From the NCBI RefSeq assembly GCF_014884385.1, contig NZ_WKFH01000002.1, positions 6,601 to 70,600 on the forward strand: a stretch of DNA of 64,000 bases, given 5' to 3'. Position 1 is the first letter of the stretch. Each line of letters begins with the position of its first letter. The notes under the pieces are model-generated. The model had not been told where the DNA came from, searched no databases, and saw only the letters and a program-made list of their open reading frames with translations. Source of the stretch: Phycobacter azelaicus. Its GTDB lineage: Bacteria; Pseudomonadota; Alphaproteobacteria; Rhodobacterales; Rhodobacteraceae. Made by a program: the position numbers and the translations under genes. This document shows positions 12,401 through 20,550 of the stretch, piece by piece.

Positions 12401-12486
12401 GACGGATTATCGGAACACATTTCGAACCAGGAGATGTCCATGCGACCCACTCGCTGGAGCATCGCGGTCTCGCTTTCTCCATATAA
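9442..12486 (+). CDS. Large TPR plus capsule-type glycosyltransferase
   Basis: A 1014-residue protein. The N-terminal two thirds is alpha-helical with TPR-like hairpins (for example around residues 30-110 and 420-490). The C-terminal third looks like a GT-B capsule-synthesis domain, with LLIKPHPHE followed by a nucleotide-sugar motif around GTTTIELGLMGIPAIL. I chose the ATG at 9442 (AAGG about 8 bases upstream). The frame is open 21 codons further. It is transcribed away from the pse operon, from a shared intergenic region at about 9267-9441. It is probably a cytoplasmic transferase for the nonulosonic acid or another sugar of this cluster (inference). Base composition is lower in GC than in the rest of the plasmid. 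Confidence 0.75.
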   Translation: MRLVLFRIATKLHILPLLRAVFHKLPLAIARGCLRLGLPRLALLFCALAGKFSRGAHRVAWVKAQAFEALGEQEKARQQRIFRLRLLLAEQTARKDLAKVLVSMADLERLDAAAPLATGRIIADHIVRDKGRPKLLKAARKAKKRFRESAFLDHIIALCESMDGKFHGAAQRISRVIASPYPTPRSVNALQLKLLESTWRVVDQIAREQMDWAEAPDVKVPKIAAQEQQPANIPSLSFKERALQRRQRDEYLEMCQQDFEIADTLEKRLAAISDMLRSGVRHVPDYTASYEQARRCLEHVHPEIEALQQPGALSDLKKVESAVQSMCTYMRLAKRLGELGCVSQTATYLGHLSENPEFCSAMWIAPTVLHKDAEVPELAAQVMQRVQQAPPKINADVRAFFQWAMHAHRYEEADSFFEKLPEKLRSRHGVLYYVNILQRQGRFAQALKILRVVHAQILLNPLRVNAYTNYSLIKRTGELRFLIETARLYETVPQPQDPKGLVLVAPRNIDQLRRQPLMVLQELKKQGWAVVPLVEGLLPRQETGIPGIDLLNGAIHANTELSTAANLALPELENFNFVPEKGHLSWGQIDLSHALWEDAAINRRRHSIHWTCPELIHYLSGLAKWTRSTGRVLSYVTNLQRARGIPVCSLVPFNIRLPDVVSRFYCDSLGKPDDFFCVQFANGYQNYFTNFSTNVSQRMVVRNVTKASHVRSVAFPIPENFERYYAANTHRLTEVMERFAPITTVKRSTEGSKGRPPEADMLDERIAAWRAKGGKVACAFGKVVCDSGVPFDGGPAHKDMRDWINHCIRAVQGSDTLLLIKPHPHELNNQIATFPTEYFRDLIDEPLGDNAVFLGHRWFDMDDMRSRMDVGVIYNGTTTIELGLMGIPAILAGHYSPIDYPIGQVTFDDAAEFEALLRFEKPAVSAPDVQERAAMWLDYMANENFTQPYRFHARPVTNKVLYPPYWFQSDLKEHEREGNPAVAELAGRIIGTHFEPGDVHATHSLEHRGLAFSI

Positions 12487-12543
12487 TAATGCCATCGCGG
12501 ACAGGAGCGACCGCGCTACCGCAGATAACGATCGGAAACCGAA

Positions 12544-13884
12544 ATGAACGCTAACCTATCATCCCTGTTTGATCGGCTCTTCCCGATCTGCCGCTCCATT
12601 ACCGGTCCCGGCCTGCGGGAAAGTCTGGAAATCTTTGCAGAACATATGCCGTTGCAAATGCATGGAGTGGCGAGCGGTACAAAAGTGCTCGACTGGACTG
12701 TTCCCCCCGAATGGTCGGTACAACATGCACGGCTCATCGGTCCGGACGGCCAGGTCATCTGTGATTTCGACGATCACAACCTTCACCTAGTGAACTATTC
12801 ACAGCCGTTCCAAGGTGAGATGAGCCTCGAAGAATTGCAACCGCATCTGCACTCTCTGCCTCATCTACCGGATGCTATCCCCTATGTGACCAGCTACTAT
12901 CATCCACGCTGGGGTTTTTGTCTCACTCATCGGACGCGTGAAACCCTGCCCCAAGGCACTTATAAAGTCGACATCCAGACGACACATACTCCGGGAGAAG
13001 TCAGCTTCGCCACATGCGATCTGCCGGGCGATAGCGATGAAGTGGTGCTAATCTCGTCTTATCTGTGCCACCCCAGCATGGCGAACAACGAGTTGTCAGG
13101 TCCTTTGGGGCTGCTTCGGCTCTATGAGCGCATTGCTGCATGGCCCAACCGTCGTTTCACATACCGGTTCCTGCTTTGTCCCGAAACGCTGGGTTCTATC
13201 GCCTACCTAGCACGTTTTGGAGCCGACCTGGCCCCCAAACTGCGAGGTGGCATGGTACTGACATGTCTGGGAGGACATCGCGACACCCTCAGCTTCAAGC
13301 TCTCGCGGCGTGACTGGCTGGACCGCCCCAGCACGATGGACAAACTCGCCCGCAGCATGGCTGAAACCTACCCACAGGAATTCGAACTTCGCGACTTCAC
13401 CCCCACTTCGGGATCGGATGAGCGACAATTTTGTTCACCCGGATTTGATTTCCCCATGATCCAGGCAGCACGCACCGTCTACGGTCAGTTCGTGGAATAT
13501 CACACCTCGGCCGATGACAAGCGCTTTATGCGCATTGAGCAGGTCGAGCGTGCTGCTGACCGGTTGGCCGAAATGTTGGAAGTCTTCGATTATGACGGTG
13601 TCGGCCTGCGCTCCCTTGCCCCTTATGGCGAACCACAGCTGGGGCGGCGTGGACTTTACCCTACGATGAACTCACCAATGAATCGCGGCTCTTCCCGTGA
13701 CGGTGCAACAGACCAGCGCCAAACGCTGAACCGGCTTTTGATGACCTTGTCTTTGGCAGATGGAACACATGACCTAGTCCAGATCGCCGAGCGCATTGGA
13801 TGTGGGCCGGATGCGCTTTTGCCAATTATCCGTGAGCTGCGTGCCCAGGGCATTCTGAGCCTAGATGAGGAGAACGCGCAATGA
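12544..13884 (+). CDS. DUF4910 aminopeptidase-like protein of surface polysaccharide clusters
   Basis: A 446-residue protein with the fold of M28-like zinc peptidases (DUF4910 family). The core SSYLCHPSMANNELSGPLG (about 179-197) and LCPETLGSIAYLA (about 214-226) contain the expected metal-ligand and acidic residues. A winged-helix-like tail occupies about 390-440. Members occur in polysaccharide loci and their substrate is not established. The stop overlaps the next gene by 4 bp (ATGA), so it is co-translated with the acyltransferase. An amidase or deacylase acting on an N-acyl sugar is one possibility (inference). Confidence 0.8.
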   Translation: MNANLSSLFDRLFPICRSITGPGLRESLEIFAEHMPLQMHGVASGTKVLDWTVPPEWSVQHARLIGPDGQVICDFDDHNLHLVNYSQPFQGEMSLEELQPHLHSLPHLPDAIPYVTSYYHPRWGFCLTHRTRETLPQGTYKVDIQTTHTPGEVSFATCDLPGDSDEVVLISSYLCHPSMANNELSGPLGLLRLYERIAAWPNRRFTYRFLLCPETLGSIAYLARFGADLAPKLRGGMVLTCLGGHRDTLSFKLSRRDWLDRPSTMDKLARSMAETYPQEFELRDFTPTSGSDERQFCSPGFDFPMIQAARTVYGQFVEYHTSADDKRFMRIEQVERAADRLAEMLEVFDYDGVGLRSLAPYGEPQLGRRGLYPTMNSPMNRGSSRDGATDQRQTLNRLLMTLSLADGTHDLVQIAERIGCGPDALLPIIRELRAQGILSLDEENAQ

Positions 13885-14648
13885 CCCGCCCTTTAAATGA
13901 CCTTGTCGAGAGTTGGCAGCGCGCCGGGATCGCGCCGGGCGATACGGTTCTGATTCACAGCAGTATCCGTCGAACCAGTGCGCTTGGATATTCCGCCGAA
14001 GACATCAAAACGTCTTTCCTGGAAGCGGTCGGCCCTGAAGGAACCGTCCTGTTTCCTCTGTTCAACTTCGACTTTTGCAAGGGGGTCCCCTTCGATATGC
14101 GCAGCAGCCCCTCTCATATGGGAGCGCTGACGGAAGCTGCGCGCCAAGACCCAAGGGCCATACGTACGGGGCATCCGGTTTATTCCTTTGCAGTGATCGG
14201 TGCGCATGCAGAAGTGTTCCGCGATTTGTGTAACTCAAGTGGCTATGGGACCGACAGCCCATTCGCCATGTTGCGCCGCATGCAGGGCAAGATCGCCGTG
14301 CTGGACTTGATGGGTCAGAACAGCATGACATTTTACCACCATGTCGAAGAAATTCTGGACGTGGATTATCGCTACCACAAGGCTTTCACCGCGCCCTACA
14401 CGGATCACAATGGAATCGAGACCACGCGCACCTTTTCGATTTTCGTCAGAGACATTGAGCGTGGTGTGCTGACCCATGTTAATCCGATGGATGACAAATT
14501 ATGGGAGCTTGGGCTCTATAGCGGTTGCAAGCCAAAGGAAGATTACGGCCTACGCGTTATCGACGCCCGCAGCCTTTTTGATGCCGTAGCCGATGTCATC
14601 AGGAAAGGACGAGCCGAAGGCCAGCTCTATCGCATCGATAGCACTTAA
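13881..14648 (+). CDS. AAC(3)-family N-acyltransferase
   Basis: A 255-residue member of the aminoglycoside 3-N-acetyltransferase fold (antibiotic_NAT). The signature block runs from SPSHMGALTEAARQDP through TGHPVYSFAVIGAHA, with the conserved histidine at H98. Its place in a sugar cluster argues against drug resistance. Members of this family in polysaccharide loci are thought to acylate amino sugars using acetyl-CoA. It is coupled to the DUF4910 gene and ends the lower-GC island, facing a convergent GT2 gene 35 bp away. It is the only N-acyltransferase I see near the pse genes. Confidence 0.85.
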   Translation: MTRPLNDLVESWQRAGIAPGDTVLIHSSIRRTSALGYSAEDIKTSFLEAVGPEGTVLFPLFNFDFCKGVPFDMRSSPSHMGALTEAARQDPRAIRTGHPVYSFAVIGAHAEVFRDLCNSSGYGTDSPFAMLRRMQGKIAVLDLMGQNSMTFYHHVEEILDVDYRYHKAFTAPYTDHNGIETTRTFSIFVRDIERGVLTHVNPMDDKLWELGLYSGCKPKEDYGLRVIDARSLFDAVADVIRKGRAEGQLYRIDST

Positions 14649-14683
14649 CTCCGGGCATCGAACCAAAGATCTATGCCCAGGCT

Positions 14684-15481
14684 TCAGTTGCGACGTCCAT
14701 TCGCCAAAACAAAGCGCACGGCCCTGCCCACCCCTCCCATTCTGCGGCGATGCTTGAGGGCGTAGGCCAGTCGCATCAGGGGCGCCCAAGGTCCGAATAC
14801 TCTGGAAATCATGGCCTGGCGTGCGCGCATCAGATCGGGATCCGACCAGTTGTCGCCGGTGCTGTCATGGGGATGAGACCCCGTCACCACCGGCAGGGAC
14901 ATCCCGGCAAGACCCGCGCGCAGGATATCGCAGACAAAGATGTAATCCTCGGCCACGGGATAACGGGCGCCAAGACCGAATTCGGTGTCAAACCGCAGGT
15001 CCGCCGCGCGGATGGCCGCCAGGCGCACCATGAATTCCGGGGCGCAGATCCGGCCGCTGTTGAGCCGGGTCAGCCTGTGGGCGCGCGCCCGCGACGGCAG
15101 GCGTTCGGCGCGCCAGCCCGCAGCCAGGGCGAGCCCCGGATCCTGCACAAAGGCCTGCGCCAGGACCATGATCCCGACCGGATCCAGCACCTGATCATCA
15201 TCGGCAAAAAGAACCAGCGGCTGATCGGCCTGCGCCAGGGCTGCATTGCGGCTGCGCGACAGCCCCCTGCCCTCAAGCGCCAGCACCCGGGTATCGACTC
15301 GTGCCTCAAGCACCTTGCGTATGCCCGGATCCGCCGCCTCGGGGCATTGCAGAAGGATCAGGTAGGTCAGGCCCGGGCGCGGCGCGGGCAGACGAATGCG
15401 GGCAAGCCCTGCGCCAAGGGTCGAGATCGCAACCGCAACCCCAAGGGGCGCGGCCCCCGGATCAGCGTTTGAGGCCGGCAT
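14684..15481 (-). CDS. Glycosyltransferase family 2 (short form)
   Basis: A 265-residue GT-A glycosyltransferase. The donor-binding acidic motif FADDDQ is at about 92-97 and the acceptor-side acidic segment PVAEDYIFVCDIL at about 197-209. The usual N-terminal GT2 strand is weak, but the mid-section RGLSRSRNAALAQA fits the family. It overlaps the methyltransferase stop region by 20 bp, so the two are co-expressed. High GC, unlike its convergent neighbour. The acceptor is unknown. Confidence 0.82.
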   Translation of the reverse strand: MPASNADPGAAPLGVAVAISTLGAGLARIRLPAPRPGLTYLILLQCPEAADPGIRKVLEARVDTRVLALEGRGLSRSRNAALAQADQPLVLFADDDQVLDPVGIMVLAQAFVQDPGLALAAGWRAERLPSRARAHRLTRLNSGRICAPEFMVRLAAIRAADLRFDTEFGLGARYPVAEDYIFVCDILRAGLAGMSLPVVTGSHPHDSTGDNWSDPDLMRARQAMISRVFGPWAPLMRLAYALKHRRRMGGVGRAVRFVLANGRRN

Positions 15482-16142
15482 AGTTCACCCGGACATTTTC
15501 ACGCCAACCACCCAGGGCATCGCATTCGATGAGGTTACCGTCGCGCCCGCGCAGATCTCGGCGGCGCTCAGTAAAGTCGAAATCTGCATGCAGGCACTCA
15601 AGACCCGGAAACAGCGATTTCAGCCCTTCCGCTGAAAACCGCCAGTAATCGATCGGACAGGGATGATAGCGCCACGAAAACAGGGTGCTGTGAAAGGCGA
15701 CACCGCCGGGCTTCAGCAGCCGTGTGATTTCCTGCCCCGCCAGCCAGGGCCGGTCGATATGCTCAAAGACATCAAGGCTGAAAATGAAATCATAGCTTTC
15801 ATCCGGGATATGCGGACAGTGAGTGATGTCACCGACCATGACCTCGACATCGGCGCCCGGCGCATCCTTGAGATCCATCGCATGATAGGTAAAGACGGGA
15901 AAAGCCGCCTGGCGCGGATTGAGGCGACCACCGATCTCAAGCATGGTGCCCGAGGTGCAACCGACCTGCTCAAGAAGGGTTCGGGCCAGATGCTCCACCC
16001 GCTCTCCGCGGGGCAACTCTTCTTGCCAAAGTTGTTTTTCGGCCTGCGCCTGGCGCAGGGTGTCTGCCGCCGATGGGCTGACCACGCGATCCGGGTTCAA
16101 AAACCCCTGCGCGGCCGCCTTCAGCCTCTTCCCAAAGCTCAT
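15462..16142 (-). CDS. SAM-dependent methyltransferase (class I)
   Basis: A 226-residue class I methyltransferase. SAM-binding motif I is MLEIGGR (about 67-73), and the FSLDVFEHIDRPW block at about 117-129 matches sugar and lipid methyltransferases. I chose the ATG at 16142 (MSFGKRLK) because the upstream open sequence is not conserved-looking, although the ribosome-binding site is poor. It sits between two GT2 genes and probably methylates the glycan or a precursor (inference). Confidence 0.8.
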   Translation of the reverse strand: MSFGKRLKAAAQGFLNPDRVVSPSAADTLRQAQAEKQLWQEELPRGERVEHLARTLLEQVGCTSGTMLEIGGRLNPRQAAFPVFTYHAMDLKDAPGADVEVMVGDITHCPHIPDESYDFIFSLDVFEHIDRPWLAGQEITRLLKPGGVAFHSTLFSWRYHPCPIDYWRFSAEGLKSLFPGLECLHADFDFTERRRDLRGRDGNLIECDALGGWRENVRVNYAGLKR

Positions 16143-16238
16143 TAAAATCTCATTTTGCCATTGTTCGCGTTTTCCATGCTCGTACCCCGGATCGGGGGGG
16201 CTTGCCAATGGTCTGGCCCTCATGTGCCCTTTGAGCAG

Positions 16239-17126
16239 TTAGCCGCGCAGCAGGCGGCGCAGCAGATGGTTCGACAGGTACCAGCCCGCGCGCGCAGGCG
16301 AAAACCCGAGATGCGTGCGGTACATCTGCCATGTGGCCCGGATCGCGCGCCCTTTCGGAGCGCTGAGCGAATCCGGTTGAACATGATGGATCGCCAGCGG
16401 CCGGTCCAGCCCATGCGCGCGCCCGCCCTGCTCCAGCAGTTTCAACCAGAGGGCAAAGTCCTGCCGCATGCGCAGGTCCGGCATTTCAACCGTGCCGAAA
16501 TGGGCCCGGTCATAAAGCGCGGTCAGGCAACCGATCACATTGCCCTTGAGCAGCTGTGCGCGATCGACCGCTGCGGGCACCCGGACCTGGCGGCGCTGTG
16601 CTCCGCGCTGGCGCCAGAAACCGGTATAGCTGAAAGATGCGCCGCTTGCCTCCATGAAGCTCAACTGAGAGGTGAGCTTTTCCGGCAGCCATTCATCATC
16701 GGCATCGAGAAAGGCAATGTAACGCCCGCGCGCCTGCGCAAGGCCGGCATTGCGCGCCGCGGCCGCGCCGCTGTTGCGCGACTGGCGCAGAACCCGGATC
16801 CTCGGGTCCGCGGCCGCCAGATCCGCGCAAAGATCCGCTGATCCGTCAGAGGAGCCATCCTCGATCAGCACCAGCTCCCAATCGGGATAGTCCTGCGCCT
16901 GAACCGAAGCCACGGCCCGCGTAAGTGTCTTTTCTGCATTGAAGACTGGCATGATCACAGAGACCAACCCGTCGACCAGATCAGACCGTGTTTGCGGCAC
17001 AGGTTCGACGGGGGTGGCGGACTGGGTGCGCGCGGCGGCCAGCGGATCGGACAGGGGTGATTTATCGCCTTTCACGATCGGCCTTTCTGCGCTACCAAGA
17101 CGCGATCCTGCGGCCGGCGGTCGCAT
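16239..17126 (-). CDS. Glycosyltransferase family 2
   Basis: A typical GT2 protein of up to 295 residues. It opens with VSVIMPVFNAEKTL (about 55-68), then has EDGSSDGS, the DxD-type motif FLDADDEW, and the acidic loop RQDFALWLKLL seen in TuaG-like transferases. The first 50 residues are low-complexity and the true start may be further in. It heads the minus-strand trio GT2, methyltransferase, GT2, and is divergent from the neuB-like gene across 98 bp. Confidence 0.87.
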   Translation of the reverse strand: MRPPAAGSRLGSAERPIVKGDKSPLSDPLAAARTQSATPVEPVPQTRSDLVDGLVSVIMPVFNAEKTLTRAVASVQAQDYPDWELVLIEDGSSDGSADLCADLAAADPRIRVLRQSRNSGAAAARNAGLAQARGRYIAFLDADDEWLPEKLTSQLSFMEASGASFSYTGFWRQRGAQRRQVRVPAAVDRAQLLKGNVIGCLTALYDRAHFGTVEMPDLRMRQDFALWLKLLEQGGRAHGLDRPLAIHHVQPDSLSAPKGRAIRATWQMYRTHLGFSPARAGWYLSNHLLRRLLRG

Positions 17127-17224
17127 TCGTTTGGGAGCCGCCCTCGCTCACGCCTAGATTGTAGCGCGGTAGAGGCGCAGGTTTCCCGGACGCCACGCAT
17201 TATGTAACACATTGGGCAGATCTC

Positions 17225-18154
17225 ATGACTGAAGCACATTCTCCGGTAAAGGTTATCGCCGAGATCGGATGCAATCACAAAGGCGAAATGGATATCGCCA
17301 AGGAACTGATCCGGGTCGCAGCGCACGTCTGCAAGGCGGATATCGCCAAGTTCCAGAAGCGCCACAACCGTGAATTGCTCACCCCCAAGCAATATGACAC
17401 CCCGCACCCCAACCCGGCGAACTCCTACGGCGACACCTATGGCGCTCACCGCGAGTTCCTGGAATTTGACACCGACCAGCATAAAGAGCTGATCGACTGC
17501 TGCACGGAAAACGGCATCGCCTATTCCACCAGTGTCTGGGATCTGACCTCGGCCAAGGAAATGGCAGCGCTGAACCCGCCGCTTCTGAAAATCCCCTCGG
17601 CCACCAACCAGCACTATGACCTGCAGGGCTATCTCTGCGAGCATTACGCGGGCGAGATCCACGTCTCCACCGGCATGTCCACCGGTCAGGAAATCGGCGA
17701 TCTGGTGAACTTCTACGCCGAGCGCGGCCGCGCCAAGGACCTGGTGGTCTACAGCTGCACCTCGGGCTACCCGGTGGCCTTTGAAGACATCTGCCTGTTC
17801 GAAATCCGCAACCTGATGGAGAAATTCGGCGCCACCGTCAAAGGTATCGGCTTCTCTGGTCACCACCTTGGCATTACCGCCGATGTGGCCGCCCTGGCGG
17901 TGGGCCGCACCATGGAGGCGGACGGCAAGGGCAAGTTCACCCATATCGAGCGTCACTTCACCCTGGACCGCACCTGGAAAGGCACCGACCATGCCGCCAG
18001 CCTCGAGCCCGACGGGCTGCGCCGCCTGTGCCGCGATCTGAAGAACGTGGACAAGGCCCTGGCCTACAAGGGTCAGGACATCCTGCCGGTCGAGCAGGTC
18101 CAGCGCGACAAGCTGAAATGGGTCAAGGCGGACCACGAAACCGCCGCCGAATAA
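17225..18154 (+). CDS. NeuB-family nonulosonic acid synthase, short form without SAF domain
   Basis: A 309-residue TIM-barrel synthase of the N-acetylneuraminate synthase family, which condenses phosphoenolpyruvate with a hexose or N-acyl hexosamine. Visible motifs are VIAEIGCNHKGEMD (10-23), AKFQKR, YSTSVWD and HVSTGMSTGQEI. NeuB and PseI proteins are usually about 350 residues with a C-terminal antifreeze-like (SAF) domain that reaches into the partner subunit. That domain is absent here, and the strong terminator at 18200 shows the gene truly ends. It is the natural partner of the CMP-sugar synthetase at 56958-58178. Whether it makes Neu5Ac, KDN or another acid cannot be read from sequence. 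Confidence 0.87.
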   Translation: MTEAHSPVKVIAEIGCNHKGEMDIAKELIRVAAHVCKADIAKFQKRHNRELLTPKQYDTPHPNPANSYGDTYGAHREFLEFDTDQHKELIDCCTENGIAYSTSVWDLTSAKEMAALNPPLLKIPSATNQHYDLQGYLCEHYAGEIHVSTGMSTGQEIGDLVNFYAERGRAKDLVVYSCTSGYPVAFEDICLFEIRNLMEKFGATVKGIGFSGHHLGITADVAALAVGRTMEADGKGKFTHIERHFTLDRTWKGTDHAASLEPDGLRRLCRDLKNVDKALAYKGQDILPVEQVQRDKLKWVKADHETAAE

Positions 18155-18199
18155 TCCCCCTGCCCCCGCCTCGACAGCGGGGACAGCGCATTAACAGAC

Positions 18200-18232
18200 A
18201 GGCCGTGCTTCCAAAAGGGGCACGGCCTTTTT
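18200..18232 (+). terminator. Rho-independent terminator after the neuB-like gene
   Basis: A 9-bp perfect stem, AGGCCGTGC (18200-18208) paired with GCACGGCCT (18220-18228), with an 11-base loop and a TTTTT run directly after. It is 45 bp past the synthase stop. Confidence 0.9.
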
Positions 18233-18272
18233 CATTGAGTCGCTTGCTGCCATCTCCGGGGCAAAGGCACCC

Positions 18273-19115
18273 TTACTTGTAAAGGATGTCCTTGCTGAAC
18301 TTGCGCAGTAAAAGGATGCCGAAGAAGCCGGGGATCACCCCGAGAAGTGCCACATATATCAGCGAGATATAGCCCGGGTCGTAGGTGGAATAGAAACCCG
18401 TACGGATCAGCCCCGTCAAATGCACAAGCGGATTGAACCAGAGGATGTTCTGAACAACCATGGGCAGATCTTCGTAGATGTAGAAGACGCCGGACACCAG
18501 CATCAGGGGCCGGGTCAGCACGCCCCAGATCATCTTGTAGACCGGGAAGGAAAAACTCATGTAGGCGTTGAAGGTGCCGATCCCCACCGCCAGCAGAGTG
18601 GTCATCGCATAGGTCAAAAGGATCGGGCCGAAATCCAGGATCGCCCGGATATCCTCCACGATGAAAACCCCGGTAAAGATGATCGCCGACACCATGATCT
18701 GGGTGAGAACCGCCAGGATGCTGCGCGAGACCAATGTGTCCACATAGGTGACCCGCGGATAGGCCAGCAGCGCCTGGTTGAAGGAGATCGCCGCCCCCAC
18801 GGCGGTCGAAACCTCCTGGAACATGCGCAGCACCATGAACCCGGTGGCATAAAACAGCACGAAGCTGGTCCCGAGCGAGGGCGAGCGCAGCAGAAAGGAA
18901 AAGGCAAGGGTCAAGATAACGATCATCGCCACCGGCTGCAGGATCGCCCAGATATAACCGCCCGGGCTGCGCCCGTAGGTGGTCGACATCTCACGCAGGA
19001 TCAGGGCGACCACGGTGCGCAGGCCGCGGTAGCGGAGATTGGACGGCACTGCCGGGGTCATCGCGGGCGGGACACTCTGGGCCTCGGGCAGCTCTGCTAT
19101 CGGGGTTTGTGTCAT
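18273..19115 (-). CDS. kpsM: Polysaccharide ABC transporter permease, KpsM type
   Basis: A 280-residue membrane protein of the ABC-2 exporter family. About six hydrophobic segments can be seen (for example AILQPVAMIVILTLAFSFLL and ILLTYAMTTLLAVGIGTF). The N-terminal region ALILREMSTTYGRSPGGYIWAI is the classic KpsM/Wzm opening. I chose the ATG at 19115 (MTQTPIAEL). It is transcribed away from kpsE, with 45 bp between their starts. With KpsE and KpsT it forms the inner-membrane exporter for a capsule-like polysaccharide. Confidence 0.9.
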   Translation of the reverse strand: MTQTPIAELPEAQSVPPAMTPAVPSNLRYRGLRTVVALILREMSTTYGRSPGGYIWAILQPVAMIVILTLAFSFLLRSPSLGTSFVLFYATGFMVLRMFQEVSTAVGAAISFNQALLAYPRVTYVDTLVSRSILAVLTQIMVSAIIFTGVFIVEDIRAILDFGPILLTYAMTTLLAVGIGTFNAYMSFSFPVYKMIWGVLTRPLMLVSGVFYIYEDLPMVVQNILWFNPLVHLTGLIRTGFYSTYDPGYISLIYVALLGVIPGFFGILLLRKFSKDILYK

Positions 19116-19160
19116 TAAGGCTGGTACTTTCGCACGGCTTGTGAAATCTGATAGACAGTT

Positions 19161-20495
19161 TTGGAAACAATCGTTTGGACCACAGGCTTGGCTGATAATC
19201 AATCAAATCCCGCCGCGTCAAAACAGGCAAGTGCTGAGACAGGCAAGACGCCCTCGAAAGCGCCCGCCAAGCCAAAGAGCAAACCGGAGGCCAAGCCAAA
19301 GGCCGCGGAGGCTCCCAAGCCTAAGCCTAAGCCGAAACCGGCTGCGAAACCACCGGCCGATCCGATCTATGCCCCGGCCCGCCCGGCCCGGCGCCAGCGG
19401 CGTCATTGGATGCTATTCCTCAGTTTCCTGGTCTGTGTGATCCTGCCCAGTTTCATCACCGGTGGCTACCTGTGGACCCGGGCGGTGGACCAGTACACCT
19501 CCAGCGTCGGCTTCACCGTGCGCCGCGAGGATACCCCATCGGCGGTGGACCTTCTGGGCGGCCTTGGAGCCTTTTCCGGCGCCAGCTCATCGGACAGTGA
19601 CATCCTGTTCGAATTCATCCAGTCTCAGGAGCTGGTGGAACGGGTCGACGAAACGCTGGACCTGCACAGTCTCTACAGTCGCCACCACACCACCGATCCG
19701 GTCTTTTCCCTGGCACCGGACAGCAGCATCGAGGATCTGGTCGACTACTGGCAGCGCATGGTGCTGATCTCCTATGCGCCGGGCACCGGTCTGATCGAGT
19801 TGAAGATCCTGGCCTTCACCCCGGAAGAGGCCCGCGCCATTGCCCAAGAAATCTTCCGCGAGAGCAGCGAGATGATCAACATGCTCTCGGCCATCGCCCG
19901 CGAGGATGCCACCCGCTATGCCCGCGAAGAGCTGGACACCGCCGTCGCGCAGCTGAAGCAGGCGCGTCAGGCCCTGACCTCTTTCCGCTCGCGCACGCAG
20001 ATCGTCGATCCCAGCGCCGATATCCAGATGCAGATGGGGCTTTTGAACACCCTTCAGCAGCAATTGGGCAAGGAACTCATTGATTACGACCTGCTGCTCA
20101 CCTCGGTCCAGCAGGGCGACCCCCGCCTGCAGAAATCGCAACAGCGCATCGCGGCCCTGCGCGCCCGCATCGAGGCCGAGCGCGACAAATTCGGCAGCGG
20201 CCGGGAAACCGCCTCGGGCGAAGGCTATGCAACGCTGGTGGCAGAATTCGAACGGCTGATGGTGGACCGTGAGTTTGCCGAGAAGAAATACACCGGCGCC
20301 CTGTCCAACTATGATATTGCCCTCGCCCAGGCACAGCGCCAGAGCCGCTATCTGGCGGCTTATCTGCACCCCACCCTGGCCGAAAGCGCAGAATACCCCC
20401 GCCGCCCGCTGCTGATGGGGCTGACCGTATTGTTCCTGCTCATCGCCTGGAGCACCTCGGCCCTGATCTACTACTCGCTTCGGGACAGGCGTTAA
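19161..20495 (+). CDS. kpsE: Capsule polysaccharide export inner-membrane protein, KpsE/CtrB type
   Basis: A protein of about 444 residues with one N-terminal membrane span (WMLFLSFLVCVILPSFITGGYLW), a periplasmic coiled-coil rich domain and a second span near the C-terminus (LLMGLTVLFLLIAWSTSALIYY). This is the polysaccharide co-polymerase layout of KpsE/BexC/CtrB. The cytoplasmic N-terminus is a Lys/Pro/Ala-rich tail, about residues 20-70. No ATG or GTG is available between the upstream in-frame TAG (19152) and the conserved part. The start must be TTG at 19161 or 19188. KpsT follows after 55 bp. Confidence 0.88.
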   Translation: METIVWTTGLADNQSNPAASKQASAETGKTPSKAPAKPKSKPEAKPKAAEAPKPKPKPKPAAKPPADPIYAPARPARRQRRHWMLFLSFLVCVILPSFITGGYLWTRAVDQYTSSVGFTVRREDTPSAVDLLGGLGAFSGASSSDSDILFEFIQSQELVERVDETLDLHSLYSRHHTTDPVFSLAPDSSIEDLVDYWQRMVLISYAPGTGLIELKILAFTPEEARAIAQEIFRESSEMINMLSAIAREDATRYAREELDTAVAQLKQARQALTSFRSRTQIVDPSADIQMQMGLLNTLQQQLGKELIDYDLLLTSVQQGDPRLQKSQQRIAALRARIEAERDKFGSGRETASGEGYATLVAEFERLMVDREFAEKKYTGALSNYDIALAQAQRQSRYLAAYLHPTLAESAEYPRRPLLMGLTVLFLLIAWSTSALIYYSLRDRR

Positions 20496-20550
20496 TTGCG
20501 GACGGGCGTTGATTGAGGACGGGCGCTAACCGGCGGGAAGAGGGCTGAGC

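Noticed and set aside
13881..14648. Aminoglycoside resistance gene
   Set aside because: The fold is AAC(3)-like, but the gene is coupled to a polysaccharide-cluster gene and no resistance context exists, so a sugar acyltransferase is more likely.
17072..18136. Long minus-strand open frame opposite the neuB-like gene
   Set aside because: It is the antisense shadow of a clear NeuB-family protein and has no family features of its own.
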